DNA of 64,000 nucleotides from Rhizophagus irregularis. Taxonomy: Eukaryota > Glomeromycota > Glomeromycetes > Glomerales > Glomeraceae. Below, in pieces: positions 10,350 to 21,239 of this stretch. The notes below the pieces were generated by a model. That model searched no databases. It was not told where the DNA came from and worked only from the letters and a program-made list of their open reading frames with translations. A program made the translations under genes and the position numbers. The DNA lies in the NCBI RefSeq assembly GCF_026210795.1, contig NC_089448.1:2728001-2792000 (forward strand). The letters run 5' to 3'. How positions within the stretch are numbered: position 1 is the first letter of the stretch; each line of letters begins with the position of its first letter.

Positions 10350-11490
10350 TACATATAAATTGAATTCTTAAAAACTTTCATAGCTGTCTCCAGAGTAATT
10401 TGAGAACATGCTATTAAAAGAGGATATTTAGGATCATTACATGAATGGACAAAGTCCCTGTATTTCTTTAAAAATGATTTTATAATGAAAAAACAAGTTT
10501 TAACTGAGTTAAGATCTGGCGAATAAGAGGTAAGAACTCAACATGACCACTAAATGCTTCAATATATTCTACAAGATCTTGATCATGGTGAATTCACGCA
10601 TTATCAAGTACAAGAACACTTTGTTCACCAGGATATGAATTCATTTGAGGAACCTAATACAAGAAAAAAAAAATAAATATTACAGATAAAATAAGTAAGA
10701 TAATAATTATTATAACAATTCCTAAACTTACCACATTTGAAATAACAAAATTTTTAAAAATTTCTTTCGTTCCATGATGTCTACAGCAATAATATTTTGT
10801 AAAGAAAATGCATTCTTTTTAATTGCAAAAGTATTTTTTAAAGAATAACCATATCTACGAGATAAAGTGCGTTCATCTTTAAAAGCTTCATCCATAAATA
10901 TAAGCTGTTCAGGTTTATAATCACGTCCAACTTTTGCAATAAATATGCTTCTAAGAAGTTCATTCTGTTCATAAACTGCTTGATGTAACTATACAAAAAC
11001 AATAAAAATAAATTACAAAAAAAATAACAAAAAAAGAAAACTACAAATAAATAAATAATAAATTTGCACATACTTTCTTTCTACTAATTCCACAGTAAAC
11101 TAAAGATCGCCAAAGAGTTGGAATAGAAACCAACTTTCCTGTTTGTTGCTCAAGTTCTCCTACTAATTCGTCTAAATACCAATCCACCTTGTCCTTAACT
11201 AACTCTCGTAATATCTAAATTGATAATACAATTAGTAATATTCAAAAGTGAATTGATACACTATTTTACTTATAAATTACCTTCATTTCATTTTGAATTA
11301 GTATTTTATGACGTCCTGGTGGTTTTTGCCATGGATTTACTACCGTTCTCCATTGTACATATATTTGCAAAATATTATCAACAGTGCGTTTGCTAATGTG
11401 TAATAATATGCCAATTTTTATTCGACTATATCCATCATGATGAAGGTAAATAATTCTCCACTTCAGATCCTCACTAAAAGTACGAGCCAT
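10350..11490 (-). pseudogene. Tc1/IS630-type DDE transposase, decayed
   Basis: The start ATG is at 11490-11488. The first exon encodes a helix-turn-helix domain (MARTFSEDLKWRIIYLHHDG, then SKRTVDNILQIYVQW and VVNPWQKPPGRHK). Later exons give VDWYLDELVGELEQQTGKL, then EQLIFMDEAFKDERTL with the first catalytic Asp, and VLVLDNA-x-IHHD with the second. The region expected to carry the third acidic residue (SPDFNPIE type) is out of frame. Introns lie near 11280-11220, 11070-10990 and 10740-10655. There are stops, a deletion before the second Asp block and a frameshift near the end, so the enzyme is dead. The family normally inserts at TA, matching the element's ends. Confidence 0.75.
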
Positions 11491-11734
11491 TGGAAAAAAA
11501 CAATGTCTAAAGTTGAAAAATTTGAATAATCTCAATAATCAGTGAATAATCGCAAACTTTGAATGAAAAAAACTTTCAAATATTACGTAATAACTTAGTC
11601 TATAACTCTATAAAAAGCTGTAGGTGAACCTACTAGTGCAAATAATGCTGGGAAATCTTAAGTATCATTAGACGCATATATTGGATTTAAAATATTCGGC
11701 AAAAAATCAGGTTTTTTTTTTAATCAAATGATCG

Positions 11735-12340
11735 ATACTGCGCATACCATTTTGAAAACGGTGATAATTCTGAAATGCCGAAACTATTCCAAAATTCTGA
11801 TTGGCTGTATAATATCACGTGACTAAAATTAAAATTTTTACCAAAATTATAACTGTATTTTAAATACCATAATTCTGGCTCTGCAGCGATCTTCCTGACA
11901 CATGTAGCTTCGATTTAAGCCTATGTTCGCTTTGTGTAACGTATAGGGCGTCCTTAACGTACAGTAGGGGTGTACAATATTAACGTACAAACTGGCCCGA
12001 GTTTAGGAGTTATGCACTTGCACGTGATAGCGTTAACGTTAACTCCGGCCAGTTCGTACATTAATATCGTACACCCCCACTGTACATTAAGGAATCCCGT
12101 AACGTATATACCATATAAGGAAATTATGCGTCTTTATGCACTAATGTTACACAAAGTGAACATAGGCTTAAAACGAAGCTACACGTGTCAGGAAGATCGC
12201 TACGGAGCCAGAATTATGGAATTAGAATACAGATAAAATTTTAGCAAATTTATAAAGTCATGTGATTTTATAATAGGCCAATCAGAAGTTTCGGACAATT
12301 TCAGGAGTTTTGGAAAGATTTTGGGATTTCGGAAGAATTT
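11735..12340. repeat. Long palindromic segment inside the TIR element
   Basis: The left arm (about 11778-11990) and right arm (about 12050-12330) are inverted copies of each other over roughly 200 bp. Shared blocks include CTGATTGGC, CCATAATTCTGGCTC, GCGATCTTCCTGACAC, AAGCCTATGTTC and GTACAATATTAA/GTACGATATTAA. The two inner halves are separated by a short spacer. It looks like a foldback or MITE nested in, or duplicated from, the end of the larger element. A plus-strand frame at 11970-12236 overlaps it and is judged non-coding. Confidence 0.7.
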
Positions 12341-12449
12341 CAGAATTTTGGAATTAGTTTCGGAAACAAAATTCTGACCGAAATTATTTCGGAATTAGGA
12401 AATAATTTCGGGCGGCAGCTTTATAGTATACCAATTCTTTAATAGAAAA

Positions 12450-13767
12450 AAATACAGTTTTGAGAATACTTTACCTGGAATATTGGCATTTACATTAAAG
12501 CTAATTTTCTATATAAAAAATAAAAAAAAAACTTTTTTATTAAAAAATGTTTTTAAAGAAATTTTGAAATATTTATTTTGAAATTTACCTGAAATATTAG
12601 CATTCACGTTGGAGCTGAATTCCTATATAAAAAATATTTTTTTATTAAAAAACATTTTTAAAAAAATATTTTAAAACTTACTTGGAATATTAGCGTTCAC
12701 ATTAGAGTTGAATTCCTATATAAAAAAATAAAAAAAATTTTTATTAAAAAAAACATTTTTAAAAAAATTTTGAAACATTTGTTTTAAAAACTTACCTAAA
12801 ATATCAGCATTCACATTGGAGTTGAATTCCTATATAAAAAAATAAAAAAAATGTTTTTTTATTAAAAAATATTTTTAAAGAAGTTTCAAAAAATTTATTT
12901 CAAAACTTATCTGAAATATCAGCATTCATGTTGGAGCTGAATTTCTATATAAAAAATAAAAAAACATTTTTTATTAAAAAAAACATTTTTAAAAAAGTTT
13001 TGAAACATTTATTTCAAAATTTACCTAAAATATCAGCATTCACATTGGAGTTGAATTTCTATATAAAAATAAAAAAAAAACATTTTATTAAAAATGTTTT
13101 ATTAAAAAAGTTTCAAAAGTCTTTTTCTAAAATATTAGTATTCACAATAAAATTGAATTTTTAAATAAAAATAATAAAAAAAAAAGTTTTTTTATTAAAA
13201 ATGTTTTATTAAAGAAGTTTCAAAACTTTAATTTTAAAACTTTACTTAGGAAAACGGTATTTATGCTGAAACTGAATTCCTGAATAAAAATAATAAAAAA
13301 AAATGTTTTTTATTAAAAATACTTTATTAAAAAGTTTCAAAACTTTAGTTTCAAAACTTTACCTGAAATATGGTATTTATATTGAAACTGATTTCCTAAA
13401 TAAAAATAATAAAAAATGTATTAAAGAAGTTTCAAAACTTTAGTTCTGAAACTTTAACTAAATCAGTATTCATGCTGGAACTAAATTTCCATATATAAAT
13501 AATAAAAAAATGTTTTTTTAAAACATTTTATTAAAGATAATTTTAAAAATCTTTTGAAATTTTACCTAGGGAAATGGTATTCACGCTAGAACTGATTTTC
13601 TGCAAAAAATATAAAAAAGAAACATTTAACTAAAAATTTTTTAAAACTTTACCTGTAATATTAGTATTTACGCCAGAACTGATTTTCTTCACTAAAAGTA
13701 TAAAAAAGAAACATTTTTTAACATTAAAAAACATTTTTTAAAGAAAGTTTCGAAACTTACTTTCTTA
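12450..13767 (-). repeat. Tandem array of about 12 units with 34-nt cores between splice-like sites
   Basis: On the minus strand each unit of about 95-130 bp reads TATAG, a conserved core (for example GAATTCAGCTCC followed by AATGCTAATATTTCAG), then GTAA and a variable A/T spacer. In at least eight of the units checked the core between TATAG (or its variant) and GTAA is exactly 34 nt; one is 33 nt, and a few have lost the donor or acceptor. The core is better conserved than the spacer. Frame 0 of the core is open (EFSSNVNANIS), but the two other frames contain a stop, and 34 is not a multiple of three, so successive cores cannot be joined into one frame. Whether these are used as exons cannot be seen from the sequence. 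Confidence 0.7.
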
Positions 13768-16653
13768 TAGTGTTCTGACCCGTTAACCGTTAATCCGGAT
13801 TGGTATCGGATATCCGGTATTATCAGATATCCGGTTTGAAATTTTTACTAATAAATTCCATCCAGATACAAAAATTAACAACCTATTTTATCCGGTTAAT
13901 CCTATAGTGAGTATCGGATATCATTTCCTTTTTCATTTATATGTAACGGATCACAAAATAATTGATATATAGATACTTTACGTGATTTTTATATTACTTT
14001 ACGCGATTTATTATAATTTGTTTTACGTTACGCGACTTTGCTAGTTTGCTTTATTTAGTTTATACTATGAATGAAATAAGACAAGACTATCCAATTCCTG
14101 AACCAAATAAGGTAGAAAAAACTAGTCGAAAAAAAAGAAGTTGGACGTGGGAGTATTTTGAAAATGTAGATATTGAAGAACATAAAAGTGATAATGGAGA
14201 ACCACTTAAAAGATGTAAAGTCTTAGATGCTAATGGAAAAAAGTGTGGAACTCTCTATGTTAATGATGGTTCTACTGGAAATGCTATTATCCACTTGTTA
14301 AACGATCATGAAATAACAAAGGAAGGTAAAATGAATAAGGTTGGCTATTAGCGTTCTTTAGTTTTTAATAAATATTAATTATTTCTATGTAAACTAAAAT
14401 AATTATCTGATTATTATTATTATTATTACATAATATATAGAATCAGCCAACTCTTTCGGCCATCATACGAGCTCAAAAACATAGTGAAAATCGGCAGAAA
14501 GAACTTCGTCAATTCTTGACTGATTGGATAATTGAAGATTTTCAACCATTATATGTAGTTCAAAGTCCATCATTTCGTAAACTTATTTGTGAATTAGATC
14601 CTTCCTTTATAATACCAGATGAAAAAGGAGTTAAAAAAATCATTTATAATGCTTATAATTCTATGTTACCAACACTAATTGAAAAAATCAATGTAGAAGC
14701 AAAAAACGTATCATTGACTACTGATATGTGAACTGCAAAAAATGGACAGGGATACATTGGTATAACTTGCTCATACATTGATTCCAAATTTAACCTTTAT
14801 GAGGTTACCTTAACTGTTAATTATGTTCGGTATCCTCATACTTCTCAACATATAATGGAAAGCTTGGAAGAAACATTAGATGAATGGAAATTACGTGAAA
14901 AGACTTTTACAATTACGACCGACAATGCTGCCAACATGAAGAAGGCCATCTCGGATATGGATGGAATTGAGTGGCAAGGATGCACTGCGCATACCCTCCA
15001 GCTTGTAATTGGAAAAGGGTTGGTTCCGGTAAAAAAACTAATTGTACGAGTAAAAAGATTAATTGATTTTTTTATGCGTCCAAAACAATCTGAACGTTTG
15101 GAAGATATTCAAAAAAAATATCCTAATGCAAATAGATTAGATAATAATGAAAATTTGGCTGAAGGAGAGCAAGAAGAATATATAGTAAATATTTTTATAC
15201 CTTTTATTAATTTCAAAGCTAATTATTTTAAAATTACTTATTGTTATTAAGAAAATTATCAATTTTAACTAATAACTATAATAACTTTGATTTTTTTTAG
15301 GATGCCAGGGGTACGGCTAAATATCTCCAATTAATTAATGATGTGGCTACTCGTTGGAATTCCAGTTATCTCGCTTGGTCACGTTTAATCTATTTGAAAG
15401 AATGGATCAAAATTCTACTTAATACTCTTTCAATCAGTACTGATTTGGAATCAAAAAAGGATGCTAAAAGATTAAAACAGATAATGATTACAGATCACGA
15501 ATGGGATCTTATTGCTGACTTAAAAGAAATTCTATCAACATTTGCAGATGCAACAGAAGAACTAGGAGGGAGTAAGTATATAACGAACAGCATACGTACA
15601 CGAATGTTAATGGAAGTCATTGAAACAGTTAAACCCAATTCGCCAAATAATGAAAATTCTGTTGTTGATGAGCGAGAAGGGAATGTATTTGAAGTAGTAG
15701 AGGAGCAAAATCTAACATCAAATGATGATATTAATGAGCCGGTTATCACATTTGGCCTACTTGATGAAGTAAAATCGAGATTGTATAATAATATGAAAAA
15801 ATATTATCCAACACTTACCACTGAACCACTTATTCCCTCAGTACTTGATCCACGATTTAAAAGCCTAGATTTCACATCAAAAAATCAACAATCTAACACT
15901 AAGCAACGTTTGAATGAACTGTTTGTGAATGAAAAAGAAAAATATCAAAGAGAAATCAGTGTATCTGATTTACCAAAACGATCCCAAGTGAAACCTATAA
16001 AGAGGAAGAAGTCTCTTATGGAACGACTTGCTAAAGATACTACAGTGACTCTTGATGAAATTGCTGAATACTATAAGCTTCCTGAAATTCCTTTGAGTTC
16101 AGATCCACTTGCATGGTGGAGTGAAAAAAAAGATAGTTTTCCAATTTTGAGCCGTCTTGCTCGGAAGTATTTAGCAGTTTCTGCAACTTCAACTGCAAGT
16201 GAGCGTCTCTTCTCTGACGCTGGAAATTTATTAACTAATAAGAGAACTCGTATGAAACCACAATTGTTTAAAAGAATCATGTTTTTAAAACGAAATGCAG
16301 GGTCAATTTAGTTTCCTAATAGGTATTCGTTCTTGAAATGTTTTAAATATTTAGTTATAGCATACAATATAATATAATAATATAATACATGTTTTGAATA
16401 TTATGGTATAATATAATAATAAATAAATGGGTTTTAGTTATAAAAATACAAGTTTCAACTTAAAATTAAAATATTTTTTTAACGTTATGAATCTGTTAAA
16501 ATATCCGTTATCAAACCTTTATCTTAATGGTTAAACCGGATTGAACCCGATTAGAATCCGGATAGGAAATCAATTAATGGATGTCAACCCGGATTTGTAT
16601 TTTCTTAATGGATGCACCCGATTTACCCTTTAACAATCCGGGTCGGAACACTA
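13768..16653 (+). mobile_element. hAT-family DNA transposon, nearly complete
   Basis: Terminal inverted repeats TAGTGTTCTGACCCG (13768-13782) and CGGGTCGGAACACTA (16639-16653) differ at one base and have the TAGNG start typical of hAT. ACTTTCTTA flanks both ends (13759-13767 and 16654-16662), one base more than the usual 8-bp target duplication. Subterminal regions are rich in TCCGGAT/ATCCGG motifs. The element sits in the last unit of the tandem array and encodes one spliced transposase. Only one obvious lesion in the transposase was seen, so the insertion appears young. Confidence 0.9.
14067..16311 (+). pseudogene. hAT transposase with BED zinc finger, one nonsense codon
   Basis: Exon 1 (from 14067) encodes a BED-type zinc finger: SWTWEYF, then RCKV, KKCGTLY and HLLNDH as the C..C..H..H ligands. 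An intron at about 14326-14440 leads to exon 2 with LTTDM, then TITTDNAANMKKAI and WQGCTAHTLQLVI, the catalytic RNase-H-fold region of hAT enzymes. A second intron at about 15190-15300 leads to exon 3, ending in the hAT C-terminal dimerisation domain (DPLAWW, PILSRLARKYLAV, SATSTASERLFSDAG). At 14729-14731 a TGA stands where the family has Trp (TTDxW), most simply a TGG to TGA change. Otherwise the frame looks whole. Confidence 0.85.
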
Positions 16654-16659
16654 ACTTTC

Positions 16660-17530
16660 TTATAAATAATATAAAAAGAAACATTTTTTAACATGGACCT
16701 TAGTTATTTCGTAGCTTGGACTTTATTTGCTATAGGTGTAAAAAACATTTTTTTTAAAGAAAATTTTAAAACTTTTTTGATTTAATAAAAAGTTACTGAA
16801 TTCAATATATACATTTACAAATAAAAAAGAGGGGCGAAAATTTTAAAAAGTTTAAAAAAGTTTATTTTAAAAAGACCCATAAAATGTTAATTTGAATTAT
16901 CTGATGATTTCAATTATTTACTAACTGATTTGCCAAATTATTACCGGTTAGTTATTAATTTAATAATTTTTACCATTTGGCAAATTTGGTAAAATTGTAT
17001 TAATTTATATAACTAATCGATATAATTTTAGTATAAGTTAATTTTTCACCAAAAAACCGAATAAGTTTTATTTAATAATCAGTATTAGTTGATTTGTAAT
17101 TGATTTTACCAATTTTTGCTATTAGTCAAAAAATATAACAAATCATATGACCAATCGGCAAAAATTATGCTAAAAGCTTTTAACAGTTGAAAGTTTTGAT
17201 TTTAACTAGTGATATATAAGGCAATTCCATTATTTTATTTGTTATGATAAATGAATGATATTAATTTTCAAATTATTATACTATTTATAGTATAAACATT
17301 GGTTTAATTGCTATTAAGTTTATATATTTCCATAAGATTTTGAAATTGCAGGTTATTATATTCATCATATATCTTGTATTTGTATAATGTAATTATGTAA
17401 CTAATATCTAAGTATATATTTAGAATAGATATTTTTAATATTAAGCTTATTTTTGAAAGCATATTATAAAGTTTGTTTGTTAATTTATTCTTAGTAGAAG
17501 TATAAATCTTTTACTATATGAAAAACTCCA
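16660..17530. other. End of the tandem array and AT-rich DNA
   Basis: The array unit split by the hAT element continues to about 16700, with one weaker unit-like stretch after it. From 16900 the DNA is AT-rich, with repeated forms of GGTAAAATT and TTGGCAAA, and no gene is visible on either strand. Confidence 0.4.
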
Positions 17531-17910
17531 CTTATTTATAATAAAAGTCACTATAGAAAATTAGTCCTTTACTAATGATTTTTACCTTACTTTTTTTTTA
17601 AATTCTCTTAGTTAATTAGCTAAAAAAGAAAAAAATCATAACAATGTAATATAAAATTTTCTTTTATAGTAAAATCTGTAAAGAATTTTATATATGATTT
17701 TTACCTTAGACTTGAGAAATGACCGGATTCTGTTTACTTATAATAAAAGTCACTGTAGAAAATTGGCCCTTTACTAATAGTTTTTATTTTACTTTTTTTT
17801 AAAATTCTATTAGTTACTAATTAGCTAAAAAGAAAAAAATCATAATAATATAGCATAAAATTTCCTTTTATAATAAGATTTACAAAGAATTTATATATGA
17901 TTTTTAACTT
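17531..17910. repeat. Direct repeat, two copies of about 176 bp
   Basis: Copies at 17531-17706 and 17735-17910 share ATAATAAAAGTCACT, CTTTACTAAT, AATTAGCTAAAAA and TATATGATTTTTA in the same order, with about 28 bp between them. No coding signal. The copies differ at several bases, so the duplication is not recent. Confidence 0.75.
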
Positions 17911-18123
17911 CCTTATAAAAAATATGCATACTGTTTATATACTGTATATTCGCATCTTTGATACTGTTCGTAATTTTATATACTGCACATTAGTATTATG
18001 TATACTGTTCGCAAAATGCCAATAATAAAAAATGTAATAAAGTATACAGTAAATAGACTGTATAATATGGTATTTTAATTTCATACATTTGTAATGTATA
18101 TTTATATCAGTATTTTGTATACT

Positions 18124-18510
18124 TAAAGATGTAGTATGTAATTGATAATTACTACACCTTGTGTTGTAATAGTAAGGGGTTGCAACCTATTACTACTTTT
18201 AAAGTTAAAGTGTTGTAATATTACAACACTTATGATTATTCAAAAATTTCCTTTTTGAAAAATAAAAATTACAAAAATAAGTTTTTATAGAACAAATATC
18301 ATCATAAAAGAAATAATTAATATATAATAATACATATTTATATAATTGGAAATAATTACAACACTATATAATAATTACAATACTAGTAGTAATTATAATA
18401 CTATATAATAATTATAATATTGTGTTGTAATTACAACAAAAGTGTTGTATGTATGTTGTAATAGTTGCAACCTTATAACCTTCTAAAAATAATTACATAT
18501 TACATCTTTA
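18124..18510. mobile_element. hAT-like MITE with perfect 8-bp target duplication
   Basis: TGTATACT occurs at 18116-18123 and 18511-18518, directly flanking a 387-bp segment whose ends are inverted repeats (TAAAGATGTA at 18124, complement ending at 18510; the similarity extends about 25 bp inward). An 8-bp duplication with short inverted ends fits a non-autonomous hAT element. The interior is rich in GTTGTAAT/ATTACAAC motifs that can pair with one another, and contains no gene. Confidence 0.8.
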
Positions 18511-18699
18511 TGTATACTGTTCGCAAAATATAGATACGGTATATTAAATTTATACGTCTATAATGTATCATTCATTTTTGCTATAGATATGGTATATTAA
18601 ATCATACGTTTATAACGTATTTTACTGTGAATAATGGATACAGTATATTAAAATCCTTATATTCTTATATTCTACTATTTGATCTACCATTGTGCGAAC

Positions 18700-19452
18700 T
18701 TTTTTTGCTATTGTTTGAAATATAGCATTGTTTTTTTAAAGCAATCAATTAAACAATGGCAAGAAAAATTCGCTCAAACTTTTCTTGTTATTGTTCAAAA
18801 TATACTATTATTTTTTTTAAAGTAATTGATTAAACAATGGCAAGAAAAATTCGCTCAAACTTTTCTTGCTATTGTTTAAAGTATACCATTATTTTTTTAA
18901 AGCAATTGATTAAACAATGACAAGAAAATTTTATGTGAACTTTTCTTGCTATTATTCAAAGTATACCATTGTTTTTTTTCCAAAGTAATTGATTAAACAA
19001 TGGCAAGAAAAATTCACTCAAACATTTCTTGCCATTGTTTAACTCAAGTCTATTATTGTTTTTTTTTAAAGCAATTGATTAAATAATGGTAAAAAAATTT
19101 CATATGAACTTTTCTTGCTATTGTTCGAAGCATACCATTATTTTTTTTAAAGCAATCAATTAAACAATGACAAGAAAATTCGCATGAATTTTTCTTGCTA
19201 TTGTTCAAAGTATACCATTATTTTTTTAAAGCAATTGATTAAACAATTATAAGAAAAATTCATATGAACTTTTCTTGCTATTGTTCGAAATATAGCATTA
19301 TTTTTTTAAAGCAATTGATTAAACAATGGCAAGAAAAGTTTGCGAAACTTTTCTTACCGTTGTTTAAAGTATACTGTTGTTTTTTCAAAGTAATTGATTA
19401 AATAATGGCAAGAAAAATTCACTTGAACATTTCTTGCCATTGTTTAACTCAA
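18700..19452. repeat. Array of nine hairpin units, about 81-bp period
   Basis: Each unit contains AACAATGGCAAGAAAA, a spacer of about 10 bp, then TTTTCTTGC(C/T)ATTGTT, which is the complement of the first block, so every unit can form a stem of about 16 bp. Between hairpins lies an A/T stretch with AAAGCAATTGATT. Units begin near 18751, 18832, 18911, 18995, 19078, 19161, 19240, 19319 and 19398. The last hairpin ends within a few bases of the point where MULE transposase similarity starts. Confidence 0.85.
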
Positions 19453-21238
19453 GTCTATTTAAAACCAATAAATACAATATGTATTTAAGTGTGTTAATGG
19501 TAAAAGACAATTATGGACGATTTCAAAATATAGCAAATGCACTAGTAGAAGACAAAATAGCATCTACATATACATGGATTTTGCAATGTTTAATGAAAGC
19601 TACTGATAATATTGTGCCAAAAGCATTTTGGACAGATTCAAAACTAGGATTAATCAATGCAGTTTCTCAAATTTTTCTTACAATGCCACATTTTTATTGT
19701 TTATTTCATATCTGGCAAAATATAATTAAGAATCTTAAATCAAAATTAGAATTAAGATTTCATACTTTTAGTAAGGCTTTTTATTTATGTAGAAACGTAC
19801 TAAGCATAGAATTATTTGAGCAACGTTGGGTATTTATGATAAATGAATTTCCAGAGTGTGAACATTATATAACTAGAGCATTATATGGTAATAGAATCAG
19901 TTGGGCTAAAGCTTATATGCCATTCCAGTTTAATAGTGGTATACAAAGTACCCAAAGTGTAAAATCGTTTAATGGTTTTATTAAAAGGTCTTTAAATTCA
20001 GCAAGTACTCTTTGTGATATTGCAGAAACAATTGATAAAAGACATCAGGAGGAGTTTAAGTACTGTCAATTAACAGATATTAAGGTGAAATATACACCAA
20101 TTGGATTACCACATCTTTCATTTCAATTTTTTTCAAATGTTGATGCAATTATTGTGAAATTTTTATCACCTTTTATATTATCTTTACAACGATATCAAAT
20201 TTCACAATCTTTTACATATGAAGGACAGTTAACATCATACTTATTTGAGGTATGTTAATAACACGTTAAATTAGTTTGTTAATAAGTTAAGATAAAGTTT
20301 AACATAAATTTTTGTTATAGAATTTACAAGCTGAAACCATTGATGATAATTTCATAGAAGAAGTGGTAGATAAACCACAAATAACATTGAAGGCTATACT
20401 TGATGGTATAGATACATCAAATATTATTGAAGTATGGAGAATTATTAGAATAGGAGGTATTTCTAGTAAAGAAAATCTGGTGGCTTTTTTTAGTAATGGG
20501 ACTCATATTTGTACGTGTATAGAATCTATTACAAAAGGAATTATTTGCCATCACTTTTGGCGAGTAATGTTTTATTCAAGTACTGCAAGATTCCATATTA
20601 ATATTATACCTATCAGATGGTATAAAGATAAAATTTTAATGAAATTAGATGATATTCTTAATAATTCACCAGTACTTACAGCATTAGAGTCATCTACTGA
20701 AGTTAATACAACATCACGAACAGTAGATTTTACTCTCCAAAGTCCAAGACAACTTCAAGGATCTTATCATAAAGAAAATGCTCAGAGAATTATTCCTCAA
20801 AAAAATCGTTTTAGTGTAGCATTTTCAACTGCTAAAACTGCAATTAATATTGCATTAGAAACTGGAAGTGATACTGAATTAGTAAAATTATTAAAAGATT
20901 TCATTTTAAATAAGCAAAGAAGTCGTGATGGTGATGGTATTGAATCAGAAATTATTAATGTAGTTGTGGAAAGTAATAGTCAAATTGTTTCTTTACAGGA
21001 GAATTTGATTAATCAAACTACAAATCTATATGTTACTAAAATTCGAGGAGCTCCAAGTAAAAAAAGAATAAAAAGTGCTATAGAGATTTCAGGAAGGAGT
21101 GTGATACATGACATTACAAGTTAAACTAATATTCAACAAAGTAATGATAGTGATATAACGTCAAGATTACAATGAAAATGTGGTCTTTGTGGAAAACCAG
21201 GTCATTATCAGAAAAGATGTCCAAATGGTAGAGAGTAG
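19453..21238 (+). pseudogene. MULE-type transposase, N-terminus missing
   Basis: Similarity starts at TNKYNMYLSVLMVKDNYG, just after the point where MULE enzymes have their first catalytic Asp, so everything upstream is missing. The second Asp lies in FWTDSKLGLINAV, followed by HFYCLFHIWQN, the C-x-x-H motif of the family. An intron at about 20250-20320 joins TSYLFE to NLQAETIDDNF. Exon 2 has a SWIM zinc finger (CTC, then GIICHHF) and ends in a stop at 21122. The same frame continues past that stop and a TGA to a CCHC zinc knuckle (CGLCGKPGHYQKRCP) ending at 21236-21238. The gene is truncated and cannot make an active transposase. The hairpin array directly replaces the missing end. Confidence 0.8.
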
Positions 21239-21239
21239 A

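Larger units (their letters stand above)
8438..12430. mobile_element. Tc1-type TIR element carrying a cargo gene, about 4 kb
   Basis: The ends are inverted repeats AAGCTGCCGCCCGAAATTA (left, from 8439) and its complement ending at 12421, each beside TA in a GTATAC-rich target. Inside are two convergent genes: a plus-strand SAM-domain gene (8675-10221) and a minus-strand Tc1/IS630-type transposase relic (about 10350-11490). A further inverted pair (8513-8556 with 11720-11766, containing ACCGTTTTCAAAATGGTATG) lies inside. The right side holds a 600-bp palindromic segment. Both flanks are array sequence, which supports one insertion into that array. The transposase is decayed, so the copy cannot be autonomous. 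Confidence 0.65.

Noticed and set aside
11970-12236. Plus-strand ORF of 88 codons
   Set aside because: It lies entirely within the palindromic segment of the transposable element.
12928-13164. Plus-strand ORF with repeated LELNFYIK peptides
   Set aside because: It is a by-product of the tandem array; unit lengths break the frame and the residues follow A/T runs.
12450-13767. Regular repeats resembling a CRISPR array
   Set aside because: The DNA is eukaryotic, spacers are alike from unit to unit and no cas genes are present. It is a tandem satellite with splice-like signals.
18700-19452. Hairpin array as a CRISPR or integron-like array
   Set aside because: The intervals between hairpins are conserved A/T sequence and not unique spacers.
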